This document shows positions 27,906 to 38,370 of a stretch of DNA of 64,000 nucleotides, piece after piece; position 1 is the stretch's first letter; each line of letters starts with the position of its first letter. The stretch is from an uncultured Lachnospiraceae bacterium. Its GTDB lineage: Bacteria > Bacillota > Clostridia > Lachnospirales > Lachnospiraceae. The position numbers were made by a program, and so were the translations under genes. The DNA lies in contig CAMWXB010000002.1 of NCBI GenBank assembly GCA_947178125.1, positions 1 to 64,000 on the forward strand, written 5' to 3'. Below the pieces are notes generated by a model. It worked only from the letters and a program-made list of their open reading frames with translations. It did not search any database and was not told the DNA's origin.

Positions 27906-28535
27906 TTAGACAAAGGGATTATGCTTCTTCTCATATCCGATATCCGTCGTTTCTCCGTGCCCCGGGTATACTTTTACCGCATCCGGCAAAACGAACAGCC
28001 GCTCTTTTATAGAGCGCACGAGCGCGCTCATACTGCCCGTCGCCAGATCCGTTCTTCCCACGGATTCCTGAAACAGCGTATCACCGCTGATCAGAATACC
28101 GTCCTCTTCAAAGTAGTAACAACAGCTGCCGACCGTGTGGCCCGGTGTCGCGATCAGTTTACAGGTCATGCCCGCAATCGTGATTTCTTCTCCGTCCTTC
28201 AAATATCTGTCCGGCACGACCGTATAGGGTCTGCCAACCTGCTCCGATACATTGGTAACGGCATCTTCGCACAATGCCTTTTCTTCTTCATACGCATAAA
28301 TCGGTGCGCCTGACAGTTCCCGCAGCTTATTTGTCCCCCATATATGGTCAAAATGTCCATGCGTCAGCAAAATACCTGCTACCTGAAAACCTTTTTCTTT
28401 TAAGGCTTCATAAATATAATCGCCCTTATCCGCCGGGTCAAAAAAGATAACATCTTTTTCGCCCTCCTGATACACAAAATAACAATTTGTCTGGCAGATG
28501 CCGAGCATCAGCCTGCCGACCTTCAAATTTGCCAT
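27906..28535 (-). CDS. Metallo-beta-lactamase fold hydrolase (glyoxalase II-like)
   Basis: A 209-residue hydrolase. The zinc motif THGHFDH, a later PGHT, SGDTLF (bridging Asp) and the final GHGETT give the full metal set of the glyoxalase II-like group. The short length fits the YcbL type, which lacks the C-terminal glutathione-binding domain. GGAGG sits before ATG 28535. It lies downstream of the RelA/SpoT gene, a common arrangement in Clostridia. The natural thioester substrate is uncertain. Confidence 0.9.
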   Translation of the reverse strand: MANLKVGRLMLGICQTNCYFVYQEGEKDVIFFDPADKGDYIYEALKEKGFQVAGILLTHGHFDHIWGTNKLRELSGAPIYAYEEEKALCEDAVTNVSEQVGRPYTVVPDRYLKDGEEITIAGMTCKLIATPGHTVGSCCYYFEEDGILISGDTLFQESVGRTDLATGSMSALVRSIKERLFVLPDAVKVYPGHGETTDIGYEKKHNPFV

Positions 28536-28610
28536 GTTCCTCCGCTCCTTTTCTTCCACCGCTCTGCCGCGATGCGCCAAATCTGCCTTAGCAGTTCCTG
28601 TGGCAGTCCG

Positions 28611-30923
28611 TCAGCCCGTCGTCCGCTCGATATCGAGAACGCTGCTTATCGTACGGATTTTGTCAATGATCCGGTTCAATTCTTCCCTGCTCCGAATCTC
28701 AAAGCTGACGTTTATCGTCGCCGTTCCCTGCTTATTGATTCTTGTATTCAACGCCAGGATATCGATATCCTTCTCGGTCAATGCCCTGGAAATATCCGCC
28801 AAAAGGCCGTTCCGGTTGTTGGCATAAATACTGATCTCCGCCAGATATTTCTCGTCTCCGTTATCCGCCGCCTCCTGCTGCCATTCCGCATCGATCAGTC
28901 TGACACAGTCGATTTCCGGTAAATGCAGGATATTGATACAGTCCGTACGATGAATAGAAACGCCGCGCCCTCTCGTGACAAAGCCCACAATCTCGTCTCC
29001 CGGCACAGGGCTGCAGCATTTGGAGAATCTGACCGCCACATCGTGAATGCCTTTTACGACGATGCTGCTCGTGCCTTTTTTGGGCTGCATCCTGCTATAC
29101 TGGGCATTCTCTTTAACCTCGGCAAGCACTTCTTCATCGGACATCTCTTTTTTGTGGTCATGATCATACTGCTCCTGCATCCGGTTGATGATCTGGCCTT
29201 CTTTCAGCCCGCCATGCCCGACCGCCGCCAGTACGGAATCCCAGTCCCGGAATCCGTATTTCTTCATGATTGCCTCTTCATACTGAGGAACCAGAATATC
29301 CTGCGTATTAATAGCTTTTGCCTTACAATAGTTCAAAAGCAGTTCTCTGCCCTTAACAATATTATCTTCTTTTAATTCCTGTTTAAACCACTGATTGATC
29401 TTATTTTTGGCCTGTGTGCTCTTCACCAGATTCAGCCAGTCACGGCTCGGCCCTTTGGAATTCTGGGAAGTCAGGATTTCAATCCTGTCGCCGTTCTTGA
29501 TCTCATAATCGATGGTCACGAGTTTGCCGTTCACTCTGGCACCGATCATTTTATTGCCGACCGCACTGTGAATGCTGTATGCGAAATCAATCGGTGTTGA
29601 GCCCGCCGGAAGATTTTTGACATCGCCCGTTGGGGTAAAACAGTATACATGATCGGAAAAAAGGTTCAGATCGCTCTTTAAAAGTTTCATGAACTCTTTA
29701 TTATCTTCCGCCGTCTGCTGCCACTCCAGTATCTGCCGCAGCCAGACGAGTTTTTCTTCTTCCTGCGCCTCCACTTTCTTTCCATCGGAAGCTTCTTTAT
29801 ATTTCCAGTGCGCAGCAATACCGTATTCTGCCGCCTTGTGCATCTCATAGGTACGGATCTGTATTTCAAACGGCTGCCCGGAAGAGCCGATCAGCGTGGT
29901 GTGCAGAGACTGATACATATTTGCTTTCGGTACCGCGATGTAGTCCTTGAAACGGCCCGGAATCGGTTTATACATCTCATGGATCACGCCCAGCGCCGCA
30001 TAACAGTCCAGGACCGTATCCACGATAATACGCACCGCGAACAGATCATAAATCTGGTCGATGGTCTTGTTCTGATTCTTCATTTTCTTGTAAATGCTGA
30101 AAAAATGCTTGATGCGCCCGTCAATCTGCGCCTTGATACCGGCGTGTGCAATATGCTCGCCTACTTCATCTACGATTGTCTGAATATATTTTTCACGGAC
30201 GCTCTTTCGGACTGCAATCGTATCCACCAGTTCATAATAAGCCTCCGGTTCGAGATATTTTAAAGATAGATCATCCAGTTCCACCTTAATTTTGGAAATA
30301 CCGAGCCGCTGGGCGATCGGTGAATAAATATCCAGCGTTTCCCGCGCAACTTCTTTTTGTTTTTCGGCATTTCGGTACTGCAGGGTACGCATATTGTGCA
30401 GTCTGTCCGCCAGTTTGATCAGGATCACACGGATATCCCTTGCCATTGCCAGAAACATCTTCCGCAGATTCTCCGCCTGCCGCTCCAGCTTCTCCGCATC
30501 TTTATCGCTGCCCTTTTCTCCGTGGAAACTCAATTTATCCAGTTTCGTAACGCCATCCACAATTAAGGCAACGTCTGCGCCGAATTTCTCCGCAATCTCC
30601 TCATCCGTTATCGGCGTATCTTCCACCACGTCATGCAGCAGCCCTGCAACGATCGTTTCCTTATCCAGTTCCAGATCTGCCAGAATGATCGCCACACACA
30701 GCGGATGGATGATATAAGGCTCCCCTGATTTGCGGACCTGATCCTTATGCGCCTCATATGCTACCGCATATGCTTTTTCGATCAGCGAAATATCATCGGA
30801 AGGATGATATCTGCGCACGCGCGCGATCAACTCCTGATACAACGCTTCAGGACTCTGGAATTCTTCTATCGATTCGATTCTTCCGTCATCAAAAACAACT
30901 TCTTTCTTTTCTTCTGTTGCCAT
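28611..30923 (-). CDS. relA: Bifunctional (p)ppGpp synthetase/hydrolase (Rel)
   Basis: A 770-residue stringent-response enzyme. The HD hydrolase domain (LLHDVVEDT and RLHNMRTL) is intact, as is the synthetase domain (KDYIAVPKANMYQSLHTT). TGS (CFTPTGDVKNLPAGSTPIDFAY), a zinc-finger-like CCSPVPGDEIVG and a C-terminal ACT domain follow. Both activities should be present. A TTGACT-N17-TATTCT promoter lies upstream. Confidence 0.96.
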   Translation of the reverse strand: MATEEKKEVVFDDGRIESIEEFQSPEALYQELIARVRRYHPSDDISLIEKAYAVAYEAHKDQVRKSGEPYIIHPLCVAIILADLELDKETIVAGLLHDVVEDTPITDEEIAEKFGADVALIVDGVTKLDKLSFHGEKGSDKDAEKLERQAENLRKMFLAMARDIRVILIKLADRLHNMRTLQYRNAEKQKEVARETLDIYSPIAQRLGISKIKVELDDLSLKYLEPEAYYELVDTIAVRKSVREKYIQTIVDEVGEHIAHAGIKAQIDGRIKHFFSIYKKMKNQNKTIDQIYDLFAVRIIVDTVLDCYAALGVIHEMYKPIPGRFKDYIAVPKANMYQSLHTTLIGSSGQPFEIQIRTYEMHKAAEYGIAAHWKYKEASDGKKVEAQEEEKLVWLRQILEWQQTAEDNKEFMKLLKSDLNLFSDHVYCFTPTGDVKNLPAGSTPIDFAYSIHSAVGNKMIGARVNGKLVTIDYEIKNGDRIEILTSQNSKGPSRDWLNLVKSTQAKNKINQWFKQELKEDNIVKGRELLLNYCKAKAINTQDILVPQYEEAIMKKYGFRDWDSVLAAVGHGGLKEGQIINRMQEQYDHDHKKEMSDEEVLAEVKENAQYSRMQPKKGTSSIVVKGIHDVAVRFSKCCSPVPGDEIVGFVTRGRGVSIHRTDCINILHLPEIDCVRLIDAEWQQEAADNGDEKYLAEISIYANNRNGLLADISRALTEKDIDILALNTRINKQGTATINVSFEIRSREELNRIIDKIRTISSVLDIERTTG

Positions 30924-30980
30924 ACACTCACCAGTCGCTTTGTTTGAATTTCACCTGTTACATTTTTTGAAGATATTTTA

Positions 30981-31009
30981 AGAATACATGAACCGCTTTG
31001 CTTAGTCAA
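30981..31009 (-). promoter_or_regulatory. Probable sigma-A promoter of rel
   Basis: On the minus strand TTGACT (31004-31009) and TATTCT (30981-30986) are 17 bases apart, about 60 bases before the rel start codon. Confidence 0.6.
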
Positions 31010-31180
31010 TATAAATAATGCCAATTTCTTAGTCGCGACCCGCTTCTGACACCATCAATTTTATTGACGCAGGCGGATATCAATGATACCATTTTAAGAA
31101 AAACCGTACGCAATTTTTCATTCATTACAGCAGATTATATTCTATATATTATATAATATGTGCTGAAATCAGGAAAGGGA

Positions 31181-33391
31181 ATGGGCGCTCACATGAAGCA
31201 GACAGAAATTGATCTTCTGAATTTTGAAAACGATTTATTACAAACGCGAAAAAAACTGAATGACCTGATCTATCAATTCTCCCATAATCCGCAGCCACCG
31301 GAGAACAAGGCTATTTATCAGGAAAAAATTTTTTATCTCGAAACAGAATTAAAGTATATGAATGAGCAGTTCCAAATGCTGAAGAACAGGCAGCTTCAGG
31401 CGCAGAACGCTGCACAGCCTATGCCTGCAGAAATGCGGCCACAACCGCAGATGAACAGCCCACAGCAATCGTTCGGACAGTATCCTCCGATATCCGGGCA
31501 ATATTCCCGGAAACCAGAATCCCCGAATCCGGCCGGGCAGTATCCGCCGCCATCGGCCATTATCCGTCCTGATTCACCGCACAAAGACTATGAAAAATTA
31601 TTCGGCAAGAGTTTCATGGGCATTTTTGCTTCCGTGCTGATTTTTATCAGCCTGATCATATTTGCCACCCTGATGATGCCCTATCTGACCGATACGATAA
31701 AGCTGCTCGGCCTGTATATCCTAAGCTTCGGGCTGTTAACGGCCGGTTTTCTGCTTTCCCGGAAGAATCCGGCGAACAGATTCTATCTCGCGGTCATTGG
31801 CTGCGGCATCGGTTCGCTGTATATCTCTCTGTTATTAAGCGATCTCTACTTTAAAGTGATCGGAGATATTTTGTTGTATGCCTTTATTCTGATATGGGCA
31901 GTTTTCGTCCGTTATCTGTCCCGCTTAAAAAGCCTTGTCTTCCATGTGATCGGACAGCTCGGCATTTTCATCTCTACCATACTGGGCACCGTTCTCTGTG
32001 TCCATGACGAAGATATCGCCAAATTCCTTGTATTGACGGTCTTTTACTTTATTTCCGCCGTTGTTTTCTCGAATGCCGTCTTTTTCATAAAAGAGAAAAA
32101 ATTCCTGCCCCATAAGGCTTATGAAGATAATTTCTGTAATCATCTTTTCAAGACCCTGAATCTGCTCGTACTGACCATCGGCATTTGCCTTTTGGACATA
32201 ACGGACATCCGAACCGTGACGATACTTCTCGTCCTGTTATTCATGCTGTCCGAATACTGTTTTTCCTACCGGGAAGAATGCAGACACGGCATCGCTTTTC
32301 AGTTCCTTACGATCGTCAATTCCTACCTCTTTCTCTGCCTTTTCCAACAGCTGGAACTTTGGCCGGAAGCGATTTCTCCCCTATTGACGTATCTTCTGTA
32401 CATCGCCTTATTATTTTATATCACCAGAAAGGCTGCCGGATACCGGATTGTTTCGGAAATTTACTGCTTTCTCATTCTTTTCCTGAACTGCTGTAACAGT
32501 TCCGTCATCAGCAGTCACCTTTTTGCCTATCTGACGGCGATTCCGTTCATGCTCTATGGCGGGCTGAAGCAGAAAAAGCCGTACCTCTATGCAGGTATCG
32601 CCTTTCTTGGCGCCTTTTTTACGCTGGACACCGACCCGGAACACCTGATCATGGCAATTCTTTCCTATGCCGTATTTCTATACCTCTGTCCCAAAGTGGA
32701 TGACCTGTACTTTAAACTGCCCGGTTATCTCATGCTGACGCTTGTCATGATGCTCCTCGTGCATGACTGCACCTTTACCTTCTTCAGGCAGCTTGACTTC
32801 GAGAAACAGCTTGCAATCGAGTTTATAGGCATCAAAACGAATCTGATCACCTTTTTCGTCATTGCCGCCCTGCATCTTATTCTGTCCAAACTGGAATACC
32901 TCGGAACACAAAAGCCCATCCAGATCATGATGTACTTCATCAACGGCGTGCTGATGTTCGAGGGCTGCCTCTTTCTATACGATTCCGTCTGGCAGATTCC
33001 GCTCATTCTGGTGACAATACTGTTGTTTACGGTCAATTCCGGAAAACTTTTACAAAAAGATGTCAGGACAGGTTACTATGTCGCCTTCAAATATACGGTG
33101 CTGATGGTCTGCATCCTGAACTCCTATGATGCCGCCAGTTATTTTATCAGCATCTGCCTGCTGTTATTCTCCATCCTGAGCATCATCATCGGCTTCTATA
33201 AAAATACGATCACCTTCCGTTTATACGGCCTGATCCTGTCCATGGTCAGTGTCTTTAAATTAATTATGATCGACATCAAATACGACAGCACCCTTGAAAA
33301 CGCCGTCAGCTTCTTCGTCAGCGGCATCCTATGTTTCATCATCAGCTTCCTCTACAACAAGATCGACCACAGCTTCAAGAAAGATAAATAA
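31181..33391 (+). CDS. Large multi-pass membrane protein, DUF2339-like
   Basis: A 736-residue protein. The N-terminal 55 residues form a coiled coil, followed by a Pro/Gln/Met-rich linker (about 70-130) and then some 18-20 hydrophobic segments to the C terminus, ending in a basic tail. This layout matches DUF2339-type proteins of unknown function. AGGA lies 6 bases before ATG 31181 (MGAHMKQ); ATG 31193 (MKQTE) is the alternative. It diverges from rel and has its own terminator at 33414. Confidence 0.75.
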   Translation: MGAHMKQTEIDLLNFENDLLQTRKKLNDLIYQFSHNPQPPENKAIYQEKIFYLETELKYMNEQFQMLKNRQLQAQNAAQPMPAEMRPQPQMNSPQQSFGQYPPISGQYSRKPESPNPAGQYPPPSAIIRPDSPHKDYEKLFGKSFMGIFASVLIFISLIIFATLMMPYLTDTIKLLGLYILSFGLLTAGFLLSRKNPANRFYLAVIGCGIGSLYISLLLSDLYFKVIGDILLYAFILIWAVFVRYLSRLKSLVFHVIGQLGIFISTILGTVLCVHDEDIAKFLVLTVFYFISAVVFSNAVFFIKEKKFLPHKAYEDNFCNHLFKTLNLLVLTIGICLLDITDIRTVTILLVLLFMLSEYCFSYREECRHGIAFQFLTIVNSYLFLCLFQQLELWPEAISPLLTYLLYIALLFYITRKAAGYRIVSEIYCFLILFLNCCNSSVISSHLFAYLTAIPFMLYGGLKQKKPYLYAGIAFLGAFFTLDTDPEHLIMAILSYAVFLYLCPKVDDLYFKLPGYLMLTLVMMLLVHDCTFTFFRQLDFEKQLAIEFIGIKTNLITFFVIAALHLILSKLEYLGTQKPIQIMMYFINGVLMFEGCLFLYDSVWQIPLILVTILLFTVNSGKLLQKDVRTGYYVAFKYTVLMVCILNSYDAASYFISICLLLFSILSIIIGFYKNTITFRLYGLILSMVSVFKLIMIDIKYDSTLENAVSFFVSGILCFIISFLYNKIDHSFKKDK

Positions 33392-33413
33392 AAGAAGAGA
33401 ATAGAAAATAGAA

Positions 33414-33449
33414 AAGAGACACAGGTATCCGCCTGTGTCTCTTGTTTTT
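33414..33449. terminator. Bidirectional terminator between convergent membrane-protein gene and groEL
   Basis: Arms AGAGACACAGG and CCTGTGTCTCT with a 6-base loop. On the plus strand GTTTTTC follows; on the minus strand TTTTC follows. Confidence 0.85.
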
Positions 33450-33459
33450 CCGATATCCC

Positions 33460-33512
33460 GTACAATTTGCCCTGGCAAATTGTACCGTTTTAATTTGCAA
33501 AGCAAATTTAAA
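33460..33512. repeat. Two short-loop palindromes after groEL
   Basis: GTACAATTTGCC-ct-GGCAAATTGTAC is a perfect 12-bp inverted repeat (33460-33485). AATTTGC-aaa-GCAAATT follows (33492-33508). Both lie between the groEL stop and its terminator and may stabilise the message end. They belong to the window-wide set of short-loop hairpins. Confidence 0.55.
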
Positions 33513-33516
33513 CTTT

Positions 33517-35178
<1,662 letters not shown>

Positions 35179-35185
35179 TTACCCT

Positions 35186-35473
35186 TTACCCTTCGCAAAC
35201 TGCAAGAATATCATTCTGTCTTACGATGATATATTCTTCTTCCTCGATTTTTACTTCCGTGCCGGAATATTTGGAATAGATGACCTGATCGCCGACCTTT
35301 ACTTCCATCTTCACTTCCTTGCCGTCTACCACGCCGCCCGGTCCTACTGCGATAACCTCTGCCTGCTGCGGTTTCTCCTTGCTCTGTCCCGGAAGAACGA
35401 TACCCGATTTGGTCGTCTCCTCAGCTACTAACTGTTTCAATACAACTCTGTCGCCAAGTGGTACTAATTTCAT
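35186..35473 (-). CDS. groS: Co-chaperonin GroES
   Basis: A 95-residue protein that caps GroEL. The signature [10 protein letters not shown] and the mobile-loop segment [17 protein letters not shown] are present. GGAGG lies before ATG 35473. First gene of the groES-groEL operon. Confidence 0.98.
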   Translation of the reverse strand: MKLVPLGDRVVLKQLVAEETTKSGIVLPGQSKEKPQQAEVIAVGPGGVVDGKEVKMEVKVGDQVIYSKYSGTEVKIEEEEYIIVRQNDILAVCEG

Positions 35474-35574
35474 ATTTTCTGCCTCCTTAATATAATGTTC
35501 CTTTTCTTCTACGACCGTCTCATATGTTTTGCATATGCTTCATTTTATACGGCCGCCATCCTTTTGTTATTCTG

Positions 35575-35601
35575 TTAGCACTCAATCATGTCGAGTGCTA
35601 A
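35575..35601 (-). promoter_or_regulatory. CIRCE operator (HrcA binding site) of groES-groEL
   Basis: TTAGCACTC, nine bases, GAGTGCTAA: a perfect match to the CIRCE consensus, 102 bases before groES. Heat-shock repression by HrcA follows from established knowledge; hrcA itself is not in the window. Confidence 0.97.
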
Positions 35602-35612
35602 TCGTTAAGCAT

Positions 35613-35641
35613 ATATTAGTTTTATCACTATCACTTTGCAA
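35613..35641 (-). promoter_or_regulatory. Promoter of groES-groEL
   Basis: On the minus strand TTGCAA (35636-35641) and TAATAT (35613-35618) are 17 bases apart, placing the transcription start next to CIRCE, as expected. Confidence 0.7.
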
Positions 35642-35769
35642 GCGTAAACAAAGTACTATTTCTCCTGTTTTCATATAATTATCTCTTTTTTACTCTATTT
35701 ATCTCCTATTTTCTTATCATCTCCCAAAAAATAGAATTTAATACTTTTTTTAGAATTACCCATTATTGA

Positions 35770-35812
35770 CACAAAAATACCGGACCACTCGATTTAAACG
35801 GCCCGGCATTCT
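35770..35812 (-). terminator. Terminator after the degenerate GGDEF gene
   Basis: On the minus strand AATGCCGGGCC pairs with GGTCCGGTATT over 11 bp (with G-U pairs), followed by TTTTTG, 18 bases past the stop at 35830. Confidence 0.8.
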
Positions 35813-35829
35813 TTTCTTCTGTGTCGTTA

Positions 35830-36774
35830 TCACGCCTCTTCTGGCGTCGGTTTTTTCTTTTCCAGACGCGCGCGGTACCCCGGCGCATTTTTTATATCAA
35901 ACTTATTATTGAACATCTCATATTCGGCATCCGCCAGTTTATCCGTAATTTTTTCTTCCACATTCGTCTTATAGACAATGCCGCAGGCCACAGAAGGCGC
36001 AAGTTTTTCATCTTCAAAAGCGAGGCATGCCGCCTGTACTCTGCTGCAGTAACCTTCCGCTTCGCCGTCCTCCGCCATCGGTATCAACACAATGAATACA
36101 TCGCCGTCCACGCGGCCGATCACATAGTCCGACTTCGCTTCCTTCTGTAAAAATCCGGCTATCGTCCTGATCAGACGGTCGCTTTCCTCATCTCCAAAAT
36201 GGTCGTTGACATATTTCCAGTCGTTGATATTGGCATTGATGACCGCGACCGGAACGACCTCGGAATCATCCATTGCCCTCATGCGCTCTTCAAAATAAAA
36301 TTTATGGTAAACGCCGGTCAACGCATCTTCTGTCTCTCCGTTCACCGTCTGGATATGCTTCTCGCCCAGTTTTTCTTCCAGTTCATCCATATAAATAGCG
36401 TACTCTCTATGACGGTAGGCCTCCTCACCAAGACAGGAAAACATCTTTACTTCCGCATCCAGCATATCTTCCACGACCTGCTCTTTGCCCGCTTCCACGC
36501 CTTCCATCTTCACATAAAGATGCGCTATCGTCCGGTTACAGACCCGTACTTTTTTCCCCGGTTCTCCGACTACGTCCGGCAGAAATCCGGCAAAATTCCC
36601 GACAGAAACGACCTTCTCCCCGTGTCTGTCCGTCAGCAGAAGTTCCGCCCCCGTTATTGCCGCAAGCGCTTTCAAATGTTCTCTTAAATAGTCCACCGGA
36701 TACAGATTATCCATCGCATAATTCTTAATGTTCTCTTTGATTCTCTTTTCAAAAGGAACCGCTCCATACTCCAT
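35830..36774 (-). CDS. Degenerate GGDEF-domain protein
   Basis: A 314-residue soluble protein. The N-terminal half (about 30-120) looks like a small sensory domain (AAITGAELLLTDRHGEKVVSVG), followed by a helix and a GGDEF fold (about 145-290) starting at DALTGVYHKFYFEERM. The active-site loop reads GRVDGDVFIV instead of RxGGDEF, so it is probably not a diguanylate cyclase; it may bind nucleotide or act as a partner. ATG 36774 is preferred over ATG 36786 because of the leader-repeat spacing. Confidence 0.85.
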   Translation of the reverse strand: MEYGAVPFEKRIKENIKNYAMDNLYPVDYLREHLKALAAITGAELLLTDRHGEKVVSVGNFAGFLPDVVGEPGKKVRVCNRTIAHLYVKMEGVEAGKEQVVEDMLDAEVKMFSCLGEEAYRHREYAIYMDELEEKLGEKHIQTVNGETEDALTGVYHKFYFEERMRAMDDSEVVPVAVINANINDWKYVNDHFGDEESDRLIRTIAGFLQKEAKSDYVIGRVDGDVFIVLIPMAEDGEAEGYCSRVQAACLAFEDEKLAPSVACGIVYKTNVEEKITDKLADAEYEMFNNKFDIKNAPGYRARLEKKKPTPEEA

Positions 36775-36862
36775 ACCAATAACCATGCCTTTCTCTCAGC
36801 CTGCGAACTTTGGGCCGCAGGCGCAAATTCGCGGTCGAAAAATCTCTGATTTTTCAACCTGT
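36775..36862 (-). repeat. Leader repeat copy 3
   Basis: Minus strand: GAAAAATC-aga-GATTTTTC hairpin, GCGAATTTGCGCC, then GCCTGCG...CGCAGGC (7-bp stem), GAGAAAGGCATGGTTAT and the start codon. Closely matches copies 1, 2 and 4. It lies directly before the degenerate GGDEF gene. Confidence 0.6.
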
Positions 36863-36967
36863 ATACCTCTCCTATCCCCTTTGATGCTATTTCAAATCTG
36901 CATTTAGTATACCTTTTTTATGGGCGTTTGTCCAGCAGGAACCGCCCGCACATATCATATACGGAAA

Positions 36968-37025
36968 TTCTGAAAAAGTACTTCTGAAATACTACCTGAA
37001 GGAGTATGGTATTTTTCAGATTTTC
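36968..37025 (+). promoter_or_regulatory. Long leader hairpin, possible attenuator
   Basis: TCTGAAAAA and TTTTTCAGA form the outer stem and ATACT-ACCTGAAGG-AGTAT forms an inner stem; TTTTC follows on the plus strand. It ends about 70 bases before the MotA-like gene and could stop or modulate transcription into it. Nothing else was recognised between 36863 and 37095. Confidence 0.4.
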
Positions 37026-37095
37026 ATTGTAAAGTTATCTTGTAAATGCAATCGTGTACTTTATAAAAAGCATGCACATCAAAAGGAGGGTTCTT

Positions 37096-37602
37096 ATGTA
37101 TTTTGTTTCTATCATTGCCATCGTCCTCGTCACGGCCATTTTGACCTTTTCGGTATCCATCCAGAGTTTTATCGATCCGCCGAGCCTGCTGTTAGTTCTG
37201 CTGCTCGCAGTCCCCATTCTGATATCCTCCGGGCTTTTCAGAGACTTTAACAATGCCTTCCGCATTGCACTCAGCAAAAAGAAAAACAACAGCCTGATCG
37301 AGATTAAACGGGCGCTGGAAGTCATCAATATGATGATCCGGGCTTTTCTGTGCATCGGCCTCTTTCTGTTTCTGGTATCGATGATCACAGTACTCCACAT
37401 GCTGGCTACACCCGAAAGCCTGGGACCATCCCTTTCCGTTTCCCTATTATGTTTCATCTATGGAACGGCAATGGCTCTTCTGCTGCTCCCCATCAAGGCT
37501 ATTTTACAGGTTCGCATCATCGAATTTATGCCGGAACAGGAAAATGAAATTCCAATGGAAAAAGAAAAAGATATACAGGAAGAAAATGCGGAAACCGAAT
37601 AA
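37096..37602 (+). CDS. MotA/TolQ-like small membrane protein
   Basis: A 168-residue protein with four predicted membrane segments. The stretch FIDPPSLLLVLLLAVPILI and the later LGPSLSVSLLCFIYGTAMALLL resemble the MotA proton-channel family, but the protein is much shorter than MotA (about 260-290) and lacks the large cytoplasmic loop. AAAAGGAGGG precedes ATG 37096. A LuxR-type regulator follows 25 bases later, and flagellin is nearby, so a motility link is plausible but unproven. Confidence 0.65.
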   Translation: MYFVSIIAIVLVTAILTFSVSIQSFIDPPSLLLVLLLAVPILISSGLFRDFNNAFRIALSKKKNNSLIEIKRALEVINMMIRAFLCIGLFLFLVSMITVLHMLATPESLGPSLSVSLLCFIYGTAMALLLLPIKAILQVRIIEFMPEQENEIPMEKEKDIQEENAETE

Positions 37603-37627
37603 AAGTGGGTCAAATGGGGGAATAATT

Positions 37628-38272
37628 ATGAAAAACGTCACAAGAGCTGCCGCTGTATTTCTCTATATTGTCATGTTATCAATTTTATTACATTTCGAAC
37701 TGACGCAGCTGTTTGACATCAGGCAGCTGTGCCTCGTCCTGTTCGGAACGCTCCTGCTCTTCCTGCCGGGTTTCAGGCGCGGAGAAGACAGACAGAGCTA
37801 CGCCGGCCAGCTTTCGTCCTGCGCACTTTTTGCAAGCTACATCCAGACATTCATCCTGCTTTTTTCCGTTCTGTCAGCAGAGACCCGGCAGGAGCATCTA
37901 TTGAAAGAGATTGCCCTAAGCTGCCGCCCCATTCTGTACGGCATCTGTCTATGGGGTATTTTTTCAATCGAACGCAAAGGGCCTTCAAAAGATAAGGAAA
38001 TACCGGAAAAAGACACAACGCAGGTACCCATTCCAGAACAAACGGAAAAAAGAACCTGCATGACCGCAACGGAAACTTTCGAAGCTTACCGAAGACTTGG
38101 ATTGACGAACAGAGAAGCAGAGCTTTCCATACTCATCGAACAGGGCTTTCGTAACGCTGAAATCGCCGCAGAACTGAACATTTCTGAAACGACGGTCAAA
38201 AAACATATTGCAAATATCTTTGAAAAACTGGAAGTAAACAAACGGGAACAGATCAGAGAAAAACTTTATTAA
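37628..38272 (+). CDS. Membrane-bound LuxR-type transcription regulator
   Basis: A 214-residue protein. The N-terminal half has about four hydrophobic segments (residues 8-115). The C-terminal 65 residues are a LuxR/GerE helix-turn-helix: GLTNREAELSILIEQGFRN, then AEIAAELNISETTVKKHIAN. It has no receiver domain, so the membrane part may sense the signal, perhaps together with the MotA-like neighbour. GGGGG lies before ATG 37628. Confidence 0.85.
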   Translation: MKNVTRAAAVFLYIVMLSILLHFELTQLFDIRQLCLVLFGTLLLFLPGFRRGEDRQSYAGQLSSCALFASYIQTFILLFSVLSAETRQEHLLKEIALSCRPILYGICLWGIFSIERKGPSKDKEIPEKDTTQVPIPEQTEKRTCMTATETFEAYRRLGLTNREAELSILIEQGFRNAEIAAELNISETTVKKHIANIFEKLEVNKREQIREKLY

Positions 38273-38370
38273 AAGCCGCCATATGCTTTCCATCCTCTTT
38301 TTTATGTGTTAAAATATCAATATATCATATTATTTTGTTTAAAGTTACATGAAACACGGAGGAAGATATC

